A program made the translations under genes and the position numbers. From contig NZ_CP132938.1 in NCBI RefSeq assembly GCF_040358255.1, positions 2,356,001-2,420,000 on the forward strand: DNA of 64,000 nucleotides, read 5' to 3'. The notes beneath the pieces are model-generated. The model was not told where the DNA came from. It saw only the letters and a program-made list of their open reading frames with translations, and did no database searches. Shown here piece after piece: positions 1-10,125 of this stretch (position 1 is its first letter; each line of letters starts with the position of its first letter). The DNA comes from Tunturibacter gelidoferens (GTDB lineage: Bacteria; Acidobacteriota; Terriglobia; Terriglobales; Acidobacteriaceae).

Positions 1-467
1 GGGTCAGTTCCAGAGGCCGCCGTGCCAATCGCTGCTGCCACCGGAGGAGGAAACCCCTGGCTTAACTGCTCCTGTACCTCTTCTCTCGCAAGAATCAGTG
101 CGCCCATTCTCGCAAACTGCGGGTTGCCGCCTGTGTGGTCTGGATGCTCGTGGGTATCTACCAGAAAACGGATCGGCGATGGGCTTATCTTCCGGATCGA
201 CGCAGTCAGCTTGTCGGACAGGGGAGCATAACTCGCATCGACCATGAGTATCCCCTCTGGTCCGGCGAGCACACCAACTCTGCCACCCGCGCCCTCTGGA
301 TGGCCTGGATCAGTCCCATACGAACCGGTAAGAACATAGACATTCAGCCCAACATTCTCCGTGACGAATTCGGTTCTGTCATATTGAATGCCCTGGGAGT
401 ACGCGTCGGCACAAAAGAACGTTTTTGCAACGGCCAGCGAGATGCCAAGAAAGCTTCTTGTTCTCAT
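1..467 (-). CDS. MBL-fold metallo-hydrolase, exported, C-terminus outside window
   Basis: N-terminal 155 codons of a metallo-beta-lactamase-fold hydrolase, cut by the window edge. The start at 467 follows a GAGAGGAAC ribosome-binding stretch. Residues 1-25 look like a signal peptide ending near AYSQ, so the enzyme probably acts in the periplasm. The metal-binding signature THEHPDH sits at residues 105-111, preceded by the VDASY strand around residue 76, which is where the fold carries its first metal-proximal Asp. The substrate cannot be told from this half; the family includes beta-lactamases, glyoxalase II-like thioesterases and lactonases. It is divergent from the TetR gene at 607 across 139 bp that hold a palindrome, so regulation by that TetR is likely but inferred. 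Confidence 0.85.
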   Translation of the reverse strand, partial: MRTRSFLGISLAVAKTFFCADAYSQGIQYDRTEFVTENVGLNVYVLTGSYGTDPGHPEGAGGRVGVLAGPEGILMVDASYAPLSDKLTASIRKISPSPIRFLVDTHEHPDHTGGNPQFARMGALILAREEVQEQLSQGFPPPVAAAIGTAASGTD

Positions 468-532
468 GATGGTTCCTCTCGAACTTCATTGATCACGGTT
501 TGCATCGTCATCTTTTCCTGTTTGATGGCGAC

Positions 533-546
533 TGTCATCATTGACA
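533..546. promoter_or_regulatory. Candidate TetR operator (palindrome)
   Basis: TGTCA-TCAT-TGACA is a perfect 5-4-5 inverted repeat in the 139-bp divergent space between the metallo-hydrolase and the TetR regulator. A direct repeat ATGGCGA flanks it on both sides. Position and symmetry suit a TetR-family operator; binding is inferred. Confidence 0.4.
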
Positions 547-606
547 ATAATGGCGATCGTAATTAATATCAAGACGTCAGCCAATCCGGTCTGATGGAGC
601 GTTACC

Positions 607-1161
607 GTGAAGGTGTCCAAAGAAAAAGCTGCCGAGAATCGCGAACTGATCCTTACCGGGGCCGCGCGTCTCTTCCGCGAAAAGGGAGTCCACGGCGTCG
701 GCGTCGATGCGTTGACCGAGGCGGCCGGTCTGACTCATGGCAGCTTATATAGCCGTTTCGGCTCGAAGGACAACTTGCTCGCGGAGTCCCTGAGGCATGG
801 CCATGCTCTCAGCCAGTCCAGAGCCAGTGGCGTCAAGAGTCTGGGCGACGCTATCTCGGCATATCTCTCTCCGGTTCATCGCGACAACCCTGGATCGGGC
901 TGCTTCATGGCCGCGTTGGGTTGCGACATGCCGAGGCAGAGCAAAGAAGTCCGCGCAAGTTTTACTCAGATCGTTCGCAACAACATAACGCGTTTGGCCG
1001 GACTCTTACCTATAGGACGCAAACGCAAAAACGAGGATGAGCTTCTGTCGACGATGGCGACCATGGTTGGTGCAATGATCCTCGCGCGCGCCGTCGATGA
1101 CGCGGCATTCTCGGATCGCATCTTGTCCGCAGCCAAAACACAGCTAATTGAGCGGAAGTAA
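607..1161 (+). CDS. TetR/AcrR-family transcriptional regulator
   Basis: 184-aa regulator, normal length for the family. Residues about 10-57 form the N-terminal helix-turn-helix, with the typical AARLFREKG and HGSLYSRFGSKDNL segments; the rest is the ligand-binding domain. The start is a GTG at 607 with GGAG at 596-599; a nearby ATG at 593 is out of frame. It lies divergent from the metallo-hydrolase and its 3' end overlaps the start of the broken DoxX gene, suggesting co-transcription with DoxX. It probably represses the divergent promoter region through the palindrome at 533-546. The ligand is unknown. Confidence 0.9.
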   Translation: MKVSKEKAAENRELILTGAARLFREKGVHGVGVDALTEAAGLTHGSLYSRFGSKDNLLAESLRHGHALSQSRASGVKSLGDAISAYLSPVHRDNPGSGCFMAALGCDMPRQSKEVRASFTQIVRNNITRLAGLLPIGRKRKNEDELLSTMATMVGAMILARAVDDAAFSDRILSAAKTQLIERK

Positions 1162-1545
1162 GGGAGCGCTACATGAGGCCACCAAAGCGATCTACTGGTC
1201 GTCCACGATTTTGTTTGCATTAGTCTTTGCAACCACTGGCACCTTGTATCTGATTCATAGCCCGCAGATGGTCACGAAACTCGTCACATTGGGTTATCCG
1301 CCATATATGCTCGCCATCCTTGGCACCGCTAAGATTTGGGTCCCATTGCGCTAGTTATGCCAAGATTCCCCCGACTCAAAGAATGGGCCTATGCGGGATT
1401 CGTCTTCGATTTCCTCGGCGCCATCTGGTCGCACCTCGCGGTACAAGGCCTCGGAAGAGCTGCCGCTGTCGTTCTGCTACCGCTCGCTCTCATAACGGTC
1501 TCCTACGTGAGCTTTCACAGCCTGCCGGAAAAGCAAAAGGTCTAA
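1148..1545 (+). pseudogene. DoxX-family membrane protein, single frameshift
   Basis: The first reading frame (1148-1354) encodes IYWSSTILFALVF and ends LGYPPYMLAILGTAKI, then runs into a stop. The second (1336-1545) resumes with GPIALVMPRFPRLKEWAYAG and further hydrophobic segments. Together they make a four-helix DoxX-like protein of about 130 aa. Adding one T to the TTT run at 1335-1337 restores a single frame reading TAKILGPIALVMP, so one base was lost. The apparent start is a TTG overlapping the last 14 bases of the TetR gene. DoxX-like proteins are small inner-membrane proteins linked to redox and thiol stress. It could still be a recent or phase-variable lesion, or a sequencing error. 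Confidence 0.75.
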
Positions 1546-1934
1546 CAATCTGAGGGGAAACCTTTGCCGACCTCCAGCAGAGGTCAATTGATCAGTCATG
1601 ATAAGTCGTCATAGCGGAAGTGACCCGCGAATCGGCTCGACAATTCTCTCGCCCTTCCGCACCCTCCTCAGCACCCTCGCAGCGCGGATCAGGAATCTTC
1701 TGATCGCGCAAATGCACGATTAGAGCGGCTTCTGAACGAGCGAGAAATATTTTTGCGCGTGACCTCTGCCGTGTCGGAGCAGCAGTCGTCGAAAAATTGA
1801 CCGATATTCTCAGCACCCTCAGAATCCTGGGAACATAGACATGTCTTCTCAAATGAATGATTTGTTCCGGCAGGTTGATCAGACCTCGGCCGTGCAGCGG
1901 CAGCGTTCTGAACTCCTGGGTTGGCAAGCGACCA
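1546..1934. other. Intergenic, no gene recognised
   Basis: About 390 bases without a supported gene. A 51-codon + strand reading frame at 1841-1996 (MSSQMNDLFRQVDQ...) has no recognisable homology and no clear ribosome-binding site. An overlapping minus-strand frame looks non-protein-like. Probably degraded DNA. Confidence 0.4.
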
Positions 1935-2290
1935 TTAGTGCGCGGGAGGCTCTCCCGCCAAACTTATTTTCACCATTTGAGTCGGTTCTTTAACCAGCCT
2001 GCACAGACCGCAACTAACCAGCCCAGTTGCAACTCCGAGTACAACCGACCAAAGCGCCCGGTTCGTGGTGTAGAGTGCCGGTTCGTCAGCATACTGATTC
2101 AGACGAATTACCGGATTCGCCATTTTCTCGATGACGTGCCGGTTTGTGACAACGAAAGTTTGATAGCCGCCATCGACCAAGCGAGCGACGAGAAAACCGG
2201 TGCCCCTTCGACCTTGTCAGCCTTAGCCGATTCTTGATCCCGATAAATGTAGACAACAGTCTGCAAATAGAGCTTTGCGATACGAGGCAT
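1935..2290 (-). pseudogene. Trypsin-like protease N-terminal fragment, frameshifted
   Basis: The frame starting at 2290 (after a GGGAG site) reads MPRIAKLYLQTVVYIYRDQE..KVEG. After a frame change at the C run 2203-2206 it continues TGFLVARLVDGGYQTFVVTNRHVIEKM. Removing one base of that run joins the two. The GTGFLV and VTNRHV segments are the N-terminal beta-barrel and catalytic-His region of S1-type serine proteases. After RLNQY the similarity ends and a hydrophobic stretch (ALWSVVLGVATGLVSCGL) follows, with no Asp or Ser motif, so the catalytic triad is incomplete. I read this as a decayed gene. Confidence 0.55.
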
Positions 2291-2495
2291 TGGAAACTCC
2301 CGAACAACAGCAAACTAGTGGGTTGCGCTCGGCTTAGGGTGATGGCATCGAAAGGAAATGATGACTATACACGTATGGAGAATCTTCTGGGAATCGCCTC
2401 TCAACTACAGCGGCGCAAGATTCCAAATTGCCTAGCGGAGCATCAGTGTCGGGAATATCCAGAATTGCCACAATGCCCACTCGTGACACCGAGGC

Positions 2496-5200
2496 TTACG
2501 CCGAAGCCTGCCCCGCCGGGGGAAAGGCTTGATCAATTTCGGCAAGATTCAACGGCCCTTTGCGTCCACGCCTTACCTTGAGTTCGATCGGGATAGTGTC
2601 ATCAAAAAGTATGTCGATCTCGCCGCCGAACCGTTCAGGCTTCTTCACTACTTTCGATCCAAAATCGCTCCTGAGCCTTTCATATATGGCCGGGAGAAAA
2701 AATCTATCCTCCATCTGGATCGTTGAATCCGCATTTTGCAGCTTGAGCCAGTCTCTCGCCGGATTGGACAAAAATGAGGGCTCTTCGAGGCAGTATGCTG
2801 TCTTGCGAATGAGCCAAGAGCAGCATTGCCCAAACGAAATTTCGAGCTTCGACCGACCGCCAAACACTAAGCATTCTTGCAATCTTCTATGAAGGCGGCA
2901 GTAGAGAACAAGCTCAGTTTCATTCAACAGACTGCGAGAAGCTGGTTCCAACCCATCAGTTGTCGCGCTGAAGATGTTTCTAGCTGCCGGCCTGCGCGGG
3001 GAGTATTGGACAATTACGTTATGCGGTTCTAAAGGGTCGCTCTCGATATTGATGTCAAGGATGTCAAGATGCCCGTTCAGTTCAAGAAGGAGCGGAAGCA
3101 TAACCTTGTCAACTGCGGTTGTCGTTCCAATTCCCGGAGCCGCTACGGGTGGCCCTGATGCCAGAACCATGTCAGTTTCGAGAGTGACGGAGAAGCCGCG
3201 CACCTCCTGGGCAAAGCTCGTTAGCATTCGCCAGACGCGCTGGCTGGCTTCTCCTCGTATTCCGGCGAGGATGCAGACCTCGCTCCAGGGCTCCGGATTC
3301 GCGGTAAGTATGGAGTTCACCGTGGCGACGCGAGGTACGATCGCCTTCAAACTCGCCACCAGACCTTCCCGATCGTCCTTAATCCTGAAGCGAAGAAGCG
3401 GATGGTTGTCGATATCGGCAAGGCTGGCAGATTCGTTCACCAGAGCTTGAAAATCCTCGGGCGTGGGCAAGTCCAACACGGCGGGCAGTTCGCATCGCAG
3501 CTCTGCGATGTCTTCATCAGTAAGCTCCGCGTTCGTTCCATAAAGCCTTGTCACTTCACTTGAATCGAGTGTCAGAGGTACCAGCGATTTCAGCGGGGCC
3601 AGTATCCAGTCGGAAGTCTCCCGGTTCTTGCGGACGAAGCGGGCAGCGGCTGAAGGCACGATCTCGTGATCGTCCGATACTCAGTATTCGCAGCTCGGAA
3701 GATGTCTTCGCGCAACTTCTCGATGCGGTTCAAGAGCTGATGGCGCTCTGCCGTCAAGCGAACGAACTCGGCTTCTAGCCGTTGCAGCGAGTCAGACCCA
3801 AGTCTCGCGGTAATTCCGTTCACGGACGCCTCAAGCTGACGCCTTCCCATCTCGTCTCCGGAGACGACGCTGACGAAGAGAGGCTGAAGGTCGGGAACGA
3901 TCTTCTCGCGCAGAACCCGCAACGGCTTACTGGCCTGGCTCGTGACGAGGACGGTCTTGCCTTGCGCCAGCAGGGAGCCGATCAGATTGGCGATCGTATG
4001 AGTCTTGCCGGTGCCGGGAGGCCCTTGCACCAGCACGGTCTTCTGGCTTCTCAGCCTGTGGGCGATCTCAAATTGTTCCGCATTCGATTCCTTGCTGAAC
4101 AATACATTGCGGTCGTCCCAGCCCAATCTTTCCTCCGCATCCGCAGGAGAATCCGTGTCTTCGGCGTGTTCGCCCAAGTTGCTCCCTCCGAGGGAGGCGG
4201 TTGCAAGCACCGCATTAAGACCGGTACCAACCGCACCAACAATCTTGAGAATGGCCTCGGACGGCTGTACTCCTGCGTCAATCGCTTGGGCAATGGCGGA
4301 GAGCGCCCGGCCGAAGCCGGTGTCGGGCGCCTTAGGAAGAGAACCGGCTTACGAAAGAGTGTAGGGCTGTCCGTCGGGGCGGTCGCCTTCGACTCGCAGA
4401 AGACGCCGTTCCCAAAGCGTTGGACGAGACCCTTCAGGAACGCTGTCGTCTCCTCTGCTCCGAGAGGAGAATATGCTCCACCCTCCAGTTCCTCCTGCAG
4501 AGCGTTCAGGTGCCGCCCGTCGAGGCCGAGGATGGTTAGGAGCGCGACGTAAATCTCCGAAGACTTGAGCGCGGTAGTGACGGTGAATGCCGGCACCTTA
4601 GGATCGAAGTCTAACTGTAAGGCATGGATCAGTAGAGGGTGTTCGACCTGTGCGGGAGCGTGGAACAGGAACCCGTCACCGACAGCAAGTTCCCAAAGCT
4701 CGTTCTCGCGTTGCAGTATGCCGTGGACCTCATAAAGCTTCTCGAAGAGTTTCAGGGCTGCCCTGGCACTCCGATCTGCTGTACTCCAGGCTTTGAAACC
4801 AGGCAGCCAGCCAGTGTAGGCTGCGACACGCTCCGGCAAGTCCTCAAACTGCTCTGCCTTGATCTCGCCTTCGAGTTCCGCGTCCCGTTGCGGTGCAGGG
4901 CGCGGATCCTGTTGCGTCTTCCAATCTGCATCCATCCAATCGAGGAGAATTTCCGGCAGGCGCGGCGGCTCGACCGATCTTGAGTAGCTGCCAACCTGAG
5001 GCTGTGTCGCTTGAAACTGGGGGAGTGAACTGGATGGCTTCATGCTGCGGTATCTCGCCGAGATACTGGGACCAGGGTTGCTGCACAATATTCCGCGCAT
5101 ACGGTGATTTGATCTGTGTATAAGCGATGACGTAATCGAACAGACTGCGAACGAGTTCTGTCCGGTTGATGGCATGCTCGTCCTCTGCGCGTTTCCACAT
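2496..5200 (-). pseudogene. Large SF1-like helicase/ATPase with C-terminal PD-(D/E)XK-like domain, three frameshifts
   Basis: Coding signal runs from MWKRAEDEHAINR (5200) to the stop at 2496 but changes frame near 4965-4985, 4328-4340 and 3665-3675. Joined, it gives roughly 890 aa: an N-terminal region (SLFDYVIAYTQIKSPYA...LGEIPQHEAIQF), a region ending FRKPVLFLRK, then a P-loop [16 protein letters not shown] with VLVTSQASKPL, then a long helical part. Near the C-terminus are GGEIDILFDD and IPIELKVRR, spaced like the D...ExK core of PD-(D/E)XK nucleases. I cannot find the Walker B and later helicase motifs, so the motor is truncated or the C-terminus was joined by deletion. The first part resembles large DNA2-like/DUF4011-type AAA helicases, several of which act in defence. 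HipBA lies just upstream, divergent. Confidence 0.65.
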
Positions 5201-5482
5201 TATTGAACGTTGCGACGGGTAAGTCGACAAGGAAATACGCGAATGAGCCCACTCAGAAACGCTTTCGATCTGTACGTTGGCCCTAGATCGAATCACCTTT
5301 CTTTGGATAGTAGGCCTCACACTGGTTGATTGAGAATGTGGCATGGGAGTAGCGAGTTTTAGAATGCACCAGACCTTTCTGGGACATTGTTTTGACTCTC
5401 TATCATAGGGATTACGATGGAATGTGGAATTGGCCATTTCACGCAACAGGAAATAAAATGCGCATATTTTTGTCATTTTGTG

Positions 5483-5500
5483 TATAATAATTCTCATTAT
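5483..5500 (+). promoter_or_regulatory. Candidate hipBA -10 element and operator-like repeat
   Basis: TATAAT at 5483-5488 sits just upstream of the hipB start at 5499; I see no good -35 at normal spacing. ATAAT (5484-5488) and ATTAT (5496-5500) form a short inverted repeat overlapping the start codon, which would suit autoregulation by a HipB-type repressor. The transcription start would lie at or next to the start codon, implying a leaderless or near-leaderless mRNA. Weak evidence. Confidence 0.3.
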
Positions 5501-5864
5501 GGGGAAGACGATTCCAGCCATACTCCCTCGTATGGCGCGCCTGCTTGAAGGCTTCGGTGCGAACCTCAAGCTTGCCCGGCTGCGGCGAAAGTATTCGTCG
5601 GAGACCGTTGCGCAGCGCGCCGGCATAACGAGGCGAACACTCTCGAAGGTGGAACAAGGCGATCCAGGTGTCGCGTTGGGTGTCTACGCACGAGTGATGC
5701 AGGTTCTACGACTGGAGAACGATCTCGCGCAGTTGGCTGTCGACGATGTTCTGGGCCGGAAGTTGCAGGATGCGGGGCTCACTCCAAAACGCCGCGCACC
5801 AAAACGGACATCCAGTAAATTAGCCAAGGAAAGACCTGCCGAGAACGAACCGAGGGATGCATGA
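5499..5864 (+). CDS. hipB: HipB-like antitoxin, XRE-family DNA-binding protein
   Basis: 121-aa helix-turn-helix protein. Residues about 15-70 form an XRE-type HTH (ETVAQRAGITRRTLSKVEQG) followed by YARVMQVLRLENDLAQL, typical of HipB-like antitoxins. The C-terminal 40 residues are basic and probably disordered. I chose ATG 5499 (MGKTIPAIL); an in-frame upstream start at 5478 would overlap the TATAAT. Its stop overlaps the hipA start by four bases (ATGA), so the two are translationally coupled. In known HipBA systems the antitoxin binds operators and neutralises the HipA kinase; that role is inferred here from family and context. Confidence 0.88.
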   Translation: MGKTIPAILPRMARLLEGFGANLKLARLRRKYSSETVAQRAGITRRTLSKVEQGDPGVALGVYARVMQVLRLENDLAQLAVDDVLGRKLQDAGLTPKRRAPKRTSSKLAKERPAENEPRDA

Positions 5865-7114
5865 CTCGTTTCGATACCGTTCAAGTCTATGTCGATCTCG
5901 AACGTTTTGCGCAACCGGCCCTGATGGGAGAGCTTCACTGCCAGCAAAGCCGGTCAGGGGAAATCTTCTCCTTCAACTATGATGAGGCATGGCTTGTAGG
6001 GCCGGAGACCTATGCGTTTGATCCGGATCTTGCCCTTGTGGCAGGCCATCAATACCCAGCGTCCGACAGAGCAAACTTCGGCATTTTTCTCGATTCGTCT
6101 CCCGATCGATGGGGACGCGTGCTGATGCAGCGCCGTGAAAATTCACGCGCACGGCAAGAGCAGCGAAGGGCCCGCACCTTAACAGAATGGGACTTTCTGT
6201 TGGGTGTGCATGATGAGACCCGGCTTGGAGCGTTACGCTTCCGTGTGCCACCTGAGGGTGCGTTCATCGATAGCGATGAACACCTGGCTGCTCCTCCGAT
6301 CACTTCGCTTCGGGAACTGCAAGCTGCCAGCCTCCAATTTGAGCAGCACATCAACGAGGAAGAACATCCAGAGTATGAAAGATGGCTCACTCAGCTATTT
6401 GCTCCCGGAACTTCGCTGGGTGGGGCGCGGCCTAAGGCCTCGGTGCGAGATGAAGAGGGAACGCTATGTATCGCTAAATTTCCAAGCCGGCAGGACACGC
6501 GCGACATCGGAGGCTGGGAGTTGGTGGCACACCGACTCGCTTTGAAGGCGGGTATTGTTGTTCCGGAAGCTCGTCCGCTCCGGCTTCAGGAAAGCACCTA
6601 TACAACTTTTCTTGTGAAGCGATTTGATCGCACCCCGCATGGGAGGCGGCTCGCCTTCGTCTCTGCTATGACGCTCACGCAGCATAAAGACGGAGAGCCT
6701 GGAGCGAGTTATTTGGAGTTTGTCGATCTCCTGCAGTCAAGAGGCGCCGACACAGCTGCCGATTGTGAGCAGCTCTTTCGCCGAGTTCTCTTCAATATTC
6801 TGGTTCACAATACAGACGATCACCTGCGCAATCATGGCTTTTTCATCGGTGAGCAGGGTATCCGGCTTTCCCCTGCCTACGACATGAACCCGTCGATCGA
6901 CCGCACGGAATTGACTTTGGCAATCAACGAAGTTGACACAACTTGTGATGTTGCGATTGCAATGGATGCCTATAGAGATTACGGCCTGACGACCCAACAG
7001 GCTGATCGTGTGCTACAGCATGTTCAGACGGCGATCCATAGCTGGCGCAGTGAAGCTAGCCGATTGCATATCCCACGTGCGGAGCAAGATCTGATGGCGT
7101 CAGCTTTTGAATAG
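5861..7114 (+). CDS. hipA: HipA-family serine/threonine kinase toxin
   Basis: 417-aa HipA-type toxin, full length. The N-terminal HipA_N-like domain includes FGIFLDSSPDRWGR (about 80-95). The glycine-rich ATP-binding loop SLGGARPKA lies near 186-194. The catalytic loop HNTDDHLRNHGF begins at H316, with D319 in the place of the catalytic Asp of HipA, followed by the metal-binding SPAYDMNP segment. All key residues are present, so the kinase looks active. Known HipA toxins phosphorylate glutamyl-tRNA synthetase and cause growth arrest or persistence; other members have other targets. It is coupled to hipB by a 4-bp overlap. It is the one intact operon amid several broken genes. Confidence 0.93.
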   Translation: MTRFDTVQVYVDLERFAQPALMGELHCQQSRSGEIFSFNYDEAWLVGPETYAFDPDLALVAGHQYPASDRANFGIFLDSSPDRWGRVLMQRRENSRARQEQRRARTLTEWDFLLGVHDETRLGALRFRVPPEGAFIDSDEHLAAPPITSLRELQAASLQFEQHINEEEHPEYERWLTQLFAPGTSLGGARPKASVRDEEGTLCIAKFPSRQDTRDIGGWELVAHRLALKAGIVVPEARPLRLQESTYTTFLVKRFDRTPHGRRLAFVSAMTLTQHKDGEPGASYLEFVDLLQSRGADTAADCEQLFRRVLFNILVHNTDDHLRNHGFFIGEQGIRLSPAYDMNPSIDRTELTLAINEVDTTCDVAIAMDAYRDYGLTTQQADRVLQHVQTAIHSWRSEASRLHIPRAEQDLMASAFE

Positions 7115-7315
7115 CGAATCAATGGTTTATGGCCGATTTTCGCGATCAAGACCTATGTCGATGCAACTAATGGATTTCGACGATCGAGTGCGCTTCAATT
7201 GCGTCGTTACCATCTATTAGATGTCGTATCAATTTGCAATCCGCTATAGAGTCTTCGAGCAGAGCTAGTCACATTTTGTAGCACAAAAATTAACATTAGA
7301 GATCGCGTTGGCACA

Positions 7316-7591
7316 ATGACAGGATTCGAGAATTTGAACGTGGGCGACGTGGTGACCAGGATGCTGGGCGGCACTATTCCGATGAAGCTGCCGGTATCTG
7401 CAATCACTGATCGAATCATCACATGTAGTGCTTGGCAATTTGACAGGGTGACTGGCGCTGAGATCGACGAGGTCCTGGGCTGGGGACCGCCCCCGCTCAT
7501 GACCGGGAGCTACCTTGATCCGTCAAAGACTGAGTGTGCCACTTCGTGCGTCCGAGCAGACGATGCTGAAATCAGAACTCAAGGCAGGTAA
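7316..7591 (+). CDS. Conserved hypothetical small protein
   Basis: 91-aa protein with a folded-looking N-terminal 65 residues (NVGDVVTRMLGGTIPM, TDRIITCSAWQFD, EIDEVLGWGPPP). I recognise it as a widely seen small hypothetical but know no function. The last 25 residues are polar and may be read past the original stop. Its 3' end overlaps the next gene by 29 bases in another frame. It lies 200 bp after hipA and pairs with the 257-aa hypothetical downstream, so the two may form an operon. Confidence 0.6.
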   Translation: MTGFENLNVGDVVTRMLGGTIPMKLPVSAITDRIITCSAWQFDRVTGAEIDEVLGWGPPPLMTGSYLDPSKTECATSCVRADDAEIRTQGR

Positions 7592-8336
7592 TGAGTATGC
7601 ATTTCGTGAGAAGCGAGTCGCTGGCGACCCGCTTGCGCGGATACGCCTGATCGAACATATCAGGGGAAACAAATGGAAGGCTCAGTGGATCGATACCCAT
7701 CCAGGCTTGGTGGACTATGTGACAACGGCACAAATCCTCGTCCCCTGGAAAGAACATAAGCTATTCCTGCAAGAGGAGACAGATTTCGCCCGTCTTCGCG
7801 AGTACAACTCTATCCATGGTTATGAGGGGAGTTCACCTGTCTCTGAAGCTCTTCAACAGGTTTTCGAAAGCGTTGGCGAAGGAATCAGCTACGACCGCGG
7901 AATTCTACGAACAACTCGGGACTGGCTGAATCGACTGCGAACGCGCTGCCAGCTTCCTGAGTACACGCTCAAATGGCCGGCGTTTGCAGGTCGAGATGGC
8001 GTTCTACATCTACCGCATGACCAAGCTGCCGAGCTGGCACGCAGCTTTTGCATGGTGGAACCCGCGCCAGTCTTGATTGCGATAGAGGCCACGGAACGAA
8101 ACTGGTCTATGGATGTTGCCCGCCCTGGTCATGAATATCTCATTCCTTTGTTGAATCAATATCGAGCGTCATGGGCAATCATTCGTCAATGGTGTGGCTC
8201 AGATGCGGCTGTAGCGGAGCGGGACAAGCGCATCGAGATTCTTGAGCGCTTGGTATGGGATGCAATTTATGCCTTACAAAAGGCTGGGTTGGATAGCGAA
8301 GCGGCTAGGTTACGTCGAACGATTGAGAGCCGTTGA
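7563..8336 (+). CDS. Conserved hypothetical protein, 257 aa
   Basis: I chose ATG 7563 (MLKSELKAGNEYAFREKR) over an upstream in-frame start at 7515 because the extra residues run through the preceding gene. The N-terminal 60 residues resemble a small beta-rich domain (IRLIEHIRGNKWKAQWID), and the C-terminal half is helical with many charged residues. Related hypotheticals occur in actinobacteria and acidobacteria. Function unknown; no catalytic motif seen. A perfect 14-bp inverted repeat follows the stop at 8351-8391. Confidence 0.75.
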   Translation: MLKSELKAGNEYAFREKRVAGDPLARIRLIEHIRGNKWKAQWIDTHPGLVDYVTTAQILVPWKEHKLFLQEETDFARLREYNSIHGYEGSSPVSEALQQVFESVGEGISYDRGILRTTRDWLNRLRTRCQLPEYTLKWPAFAGRDGVLHLPHDQAAELARSFCMVEPAPVLIAIEATERNWSMDVARPGHEYLIPLLNQYRASWAIIRQWCGSDAAVAERDKRIEILERLVWDAIYALQKAGLDSEAARLRRTIESR

Positions 8337-8350
8337 TCCATCTCCCACAA

Positions 8351-8391
8351 AACCATGCAATCCTTCCACACAATGGCAGGATTGCATGGTT
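8351..8391. terminator. Perfect 14-bp inverted repeat, terminator-like
   Basis: AACCATGCAATCCT (8351-8364) and AGGATTGCATGGTT (8378-8391) are exact inverse complements with a 13-base loop, starting 15 bases after the stop of the 257-aa gene. There is no clear T-tract, so it may be a transcript-end hairpin or a recombination site. Confidence 0.5.
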
Positions 8392-9105
8392 CAGCACATA
8401 TGTTTAAATGAAGGGGTTATTCCTGCCGCGCATGGGTTTGGGAAAGAAAAGTAGGCGCTCTTTTGAATGGGAAGCAATTTTTCCCATATTTGCGCGGCTT
8501 ACGCTCATCGTCTTACGAGAAAGAGAACCGGCGTTAGAACCAATTTCTCTGGTGTAGTTTGGCTTGTTTGATATGCTAATTTAGCAGTTGAGGGAAGGGC
8601 TCGATGGACTTTGTCCAAACTTTGTCCCAACCGAACTCACAGACCCTCAAATAACCTTACGGAACCGAACGATGACGTTTCGTAAGTTGCTGTATCCATA
8701 TGATTCTGGGCGGTGAACTTGAGGCTCCTACGGTCTCAAAATCCGCCGAGGGCAACCGTCTCGCCGGCCGATGATCTCCGTCCTGTACAAATACGGTACA
8801 ATGCGCATCTCTTTTATTTTTATATACTTAGATGATTAGCGCGTCTTCGGCGGCTCCGCTCGACTGTCCCTCGCTAACCTTATATACTACGGAATGCGTG
8901 GCGGAAAATCGGTCCGCGGTGAGTGACATTTTTCTGGGACTATGGAGTGGGATTATTCAGATCGTTGGCGCGCCGGGGCGACGGTTGCGTAGGCAAGGCG
9001 AGTCGACCTTCAATGAGTCCTAAGCCCTGAAGTCACCAGTTGATACTGAGCTGCCTTCCGATTGCGCGACACTAACTCAAAGACTTACCTGGAGCAATTA
9101 CGTCG
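8392..9105. other. Intergenic region with tRNA-like scar, no intact gene
   Basis: About 700 bases without a supported protein gene. It contains a tRNA-Leu-like 3' fragment near 8735-8767 and an AT-rich patch (8805-8835). A short frame just before the tRNA-like piece (GSMDFVQTLSQPNSQTLK, ending 8657) could be the tail of a lost gene, but I cannot name it. Consistent with the end of an old integrated element. Confidence 0.45.
8735..8767 (+). other. tRNA-Leu(CAA)-like 3' fragment
   Basis: CTCAAAA reads as an anticodon loop for Leu (CAA), followed by TCCGCCGAGGGCAACC and GTCTCGCCGG, which resemble the 3' anticodon stem, the long variable arm and the start of the T arm of a class II tRNA. The match stops where the T loop should begin. 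The 5' half does not fit a tRNA. Such a fragment beginning at the anticodon loop is what a tyrosine-recombinase integration scar looks like. Tentative. Confidence 0.35.
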
Positions 9106-10125
<1,020 letters not shown>

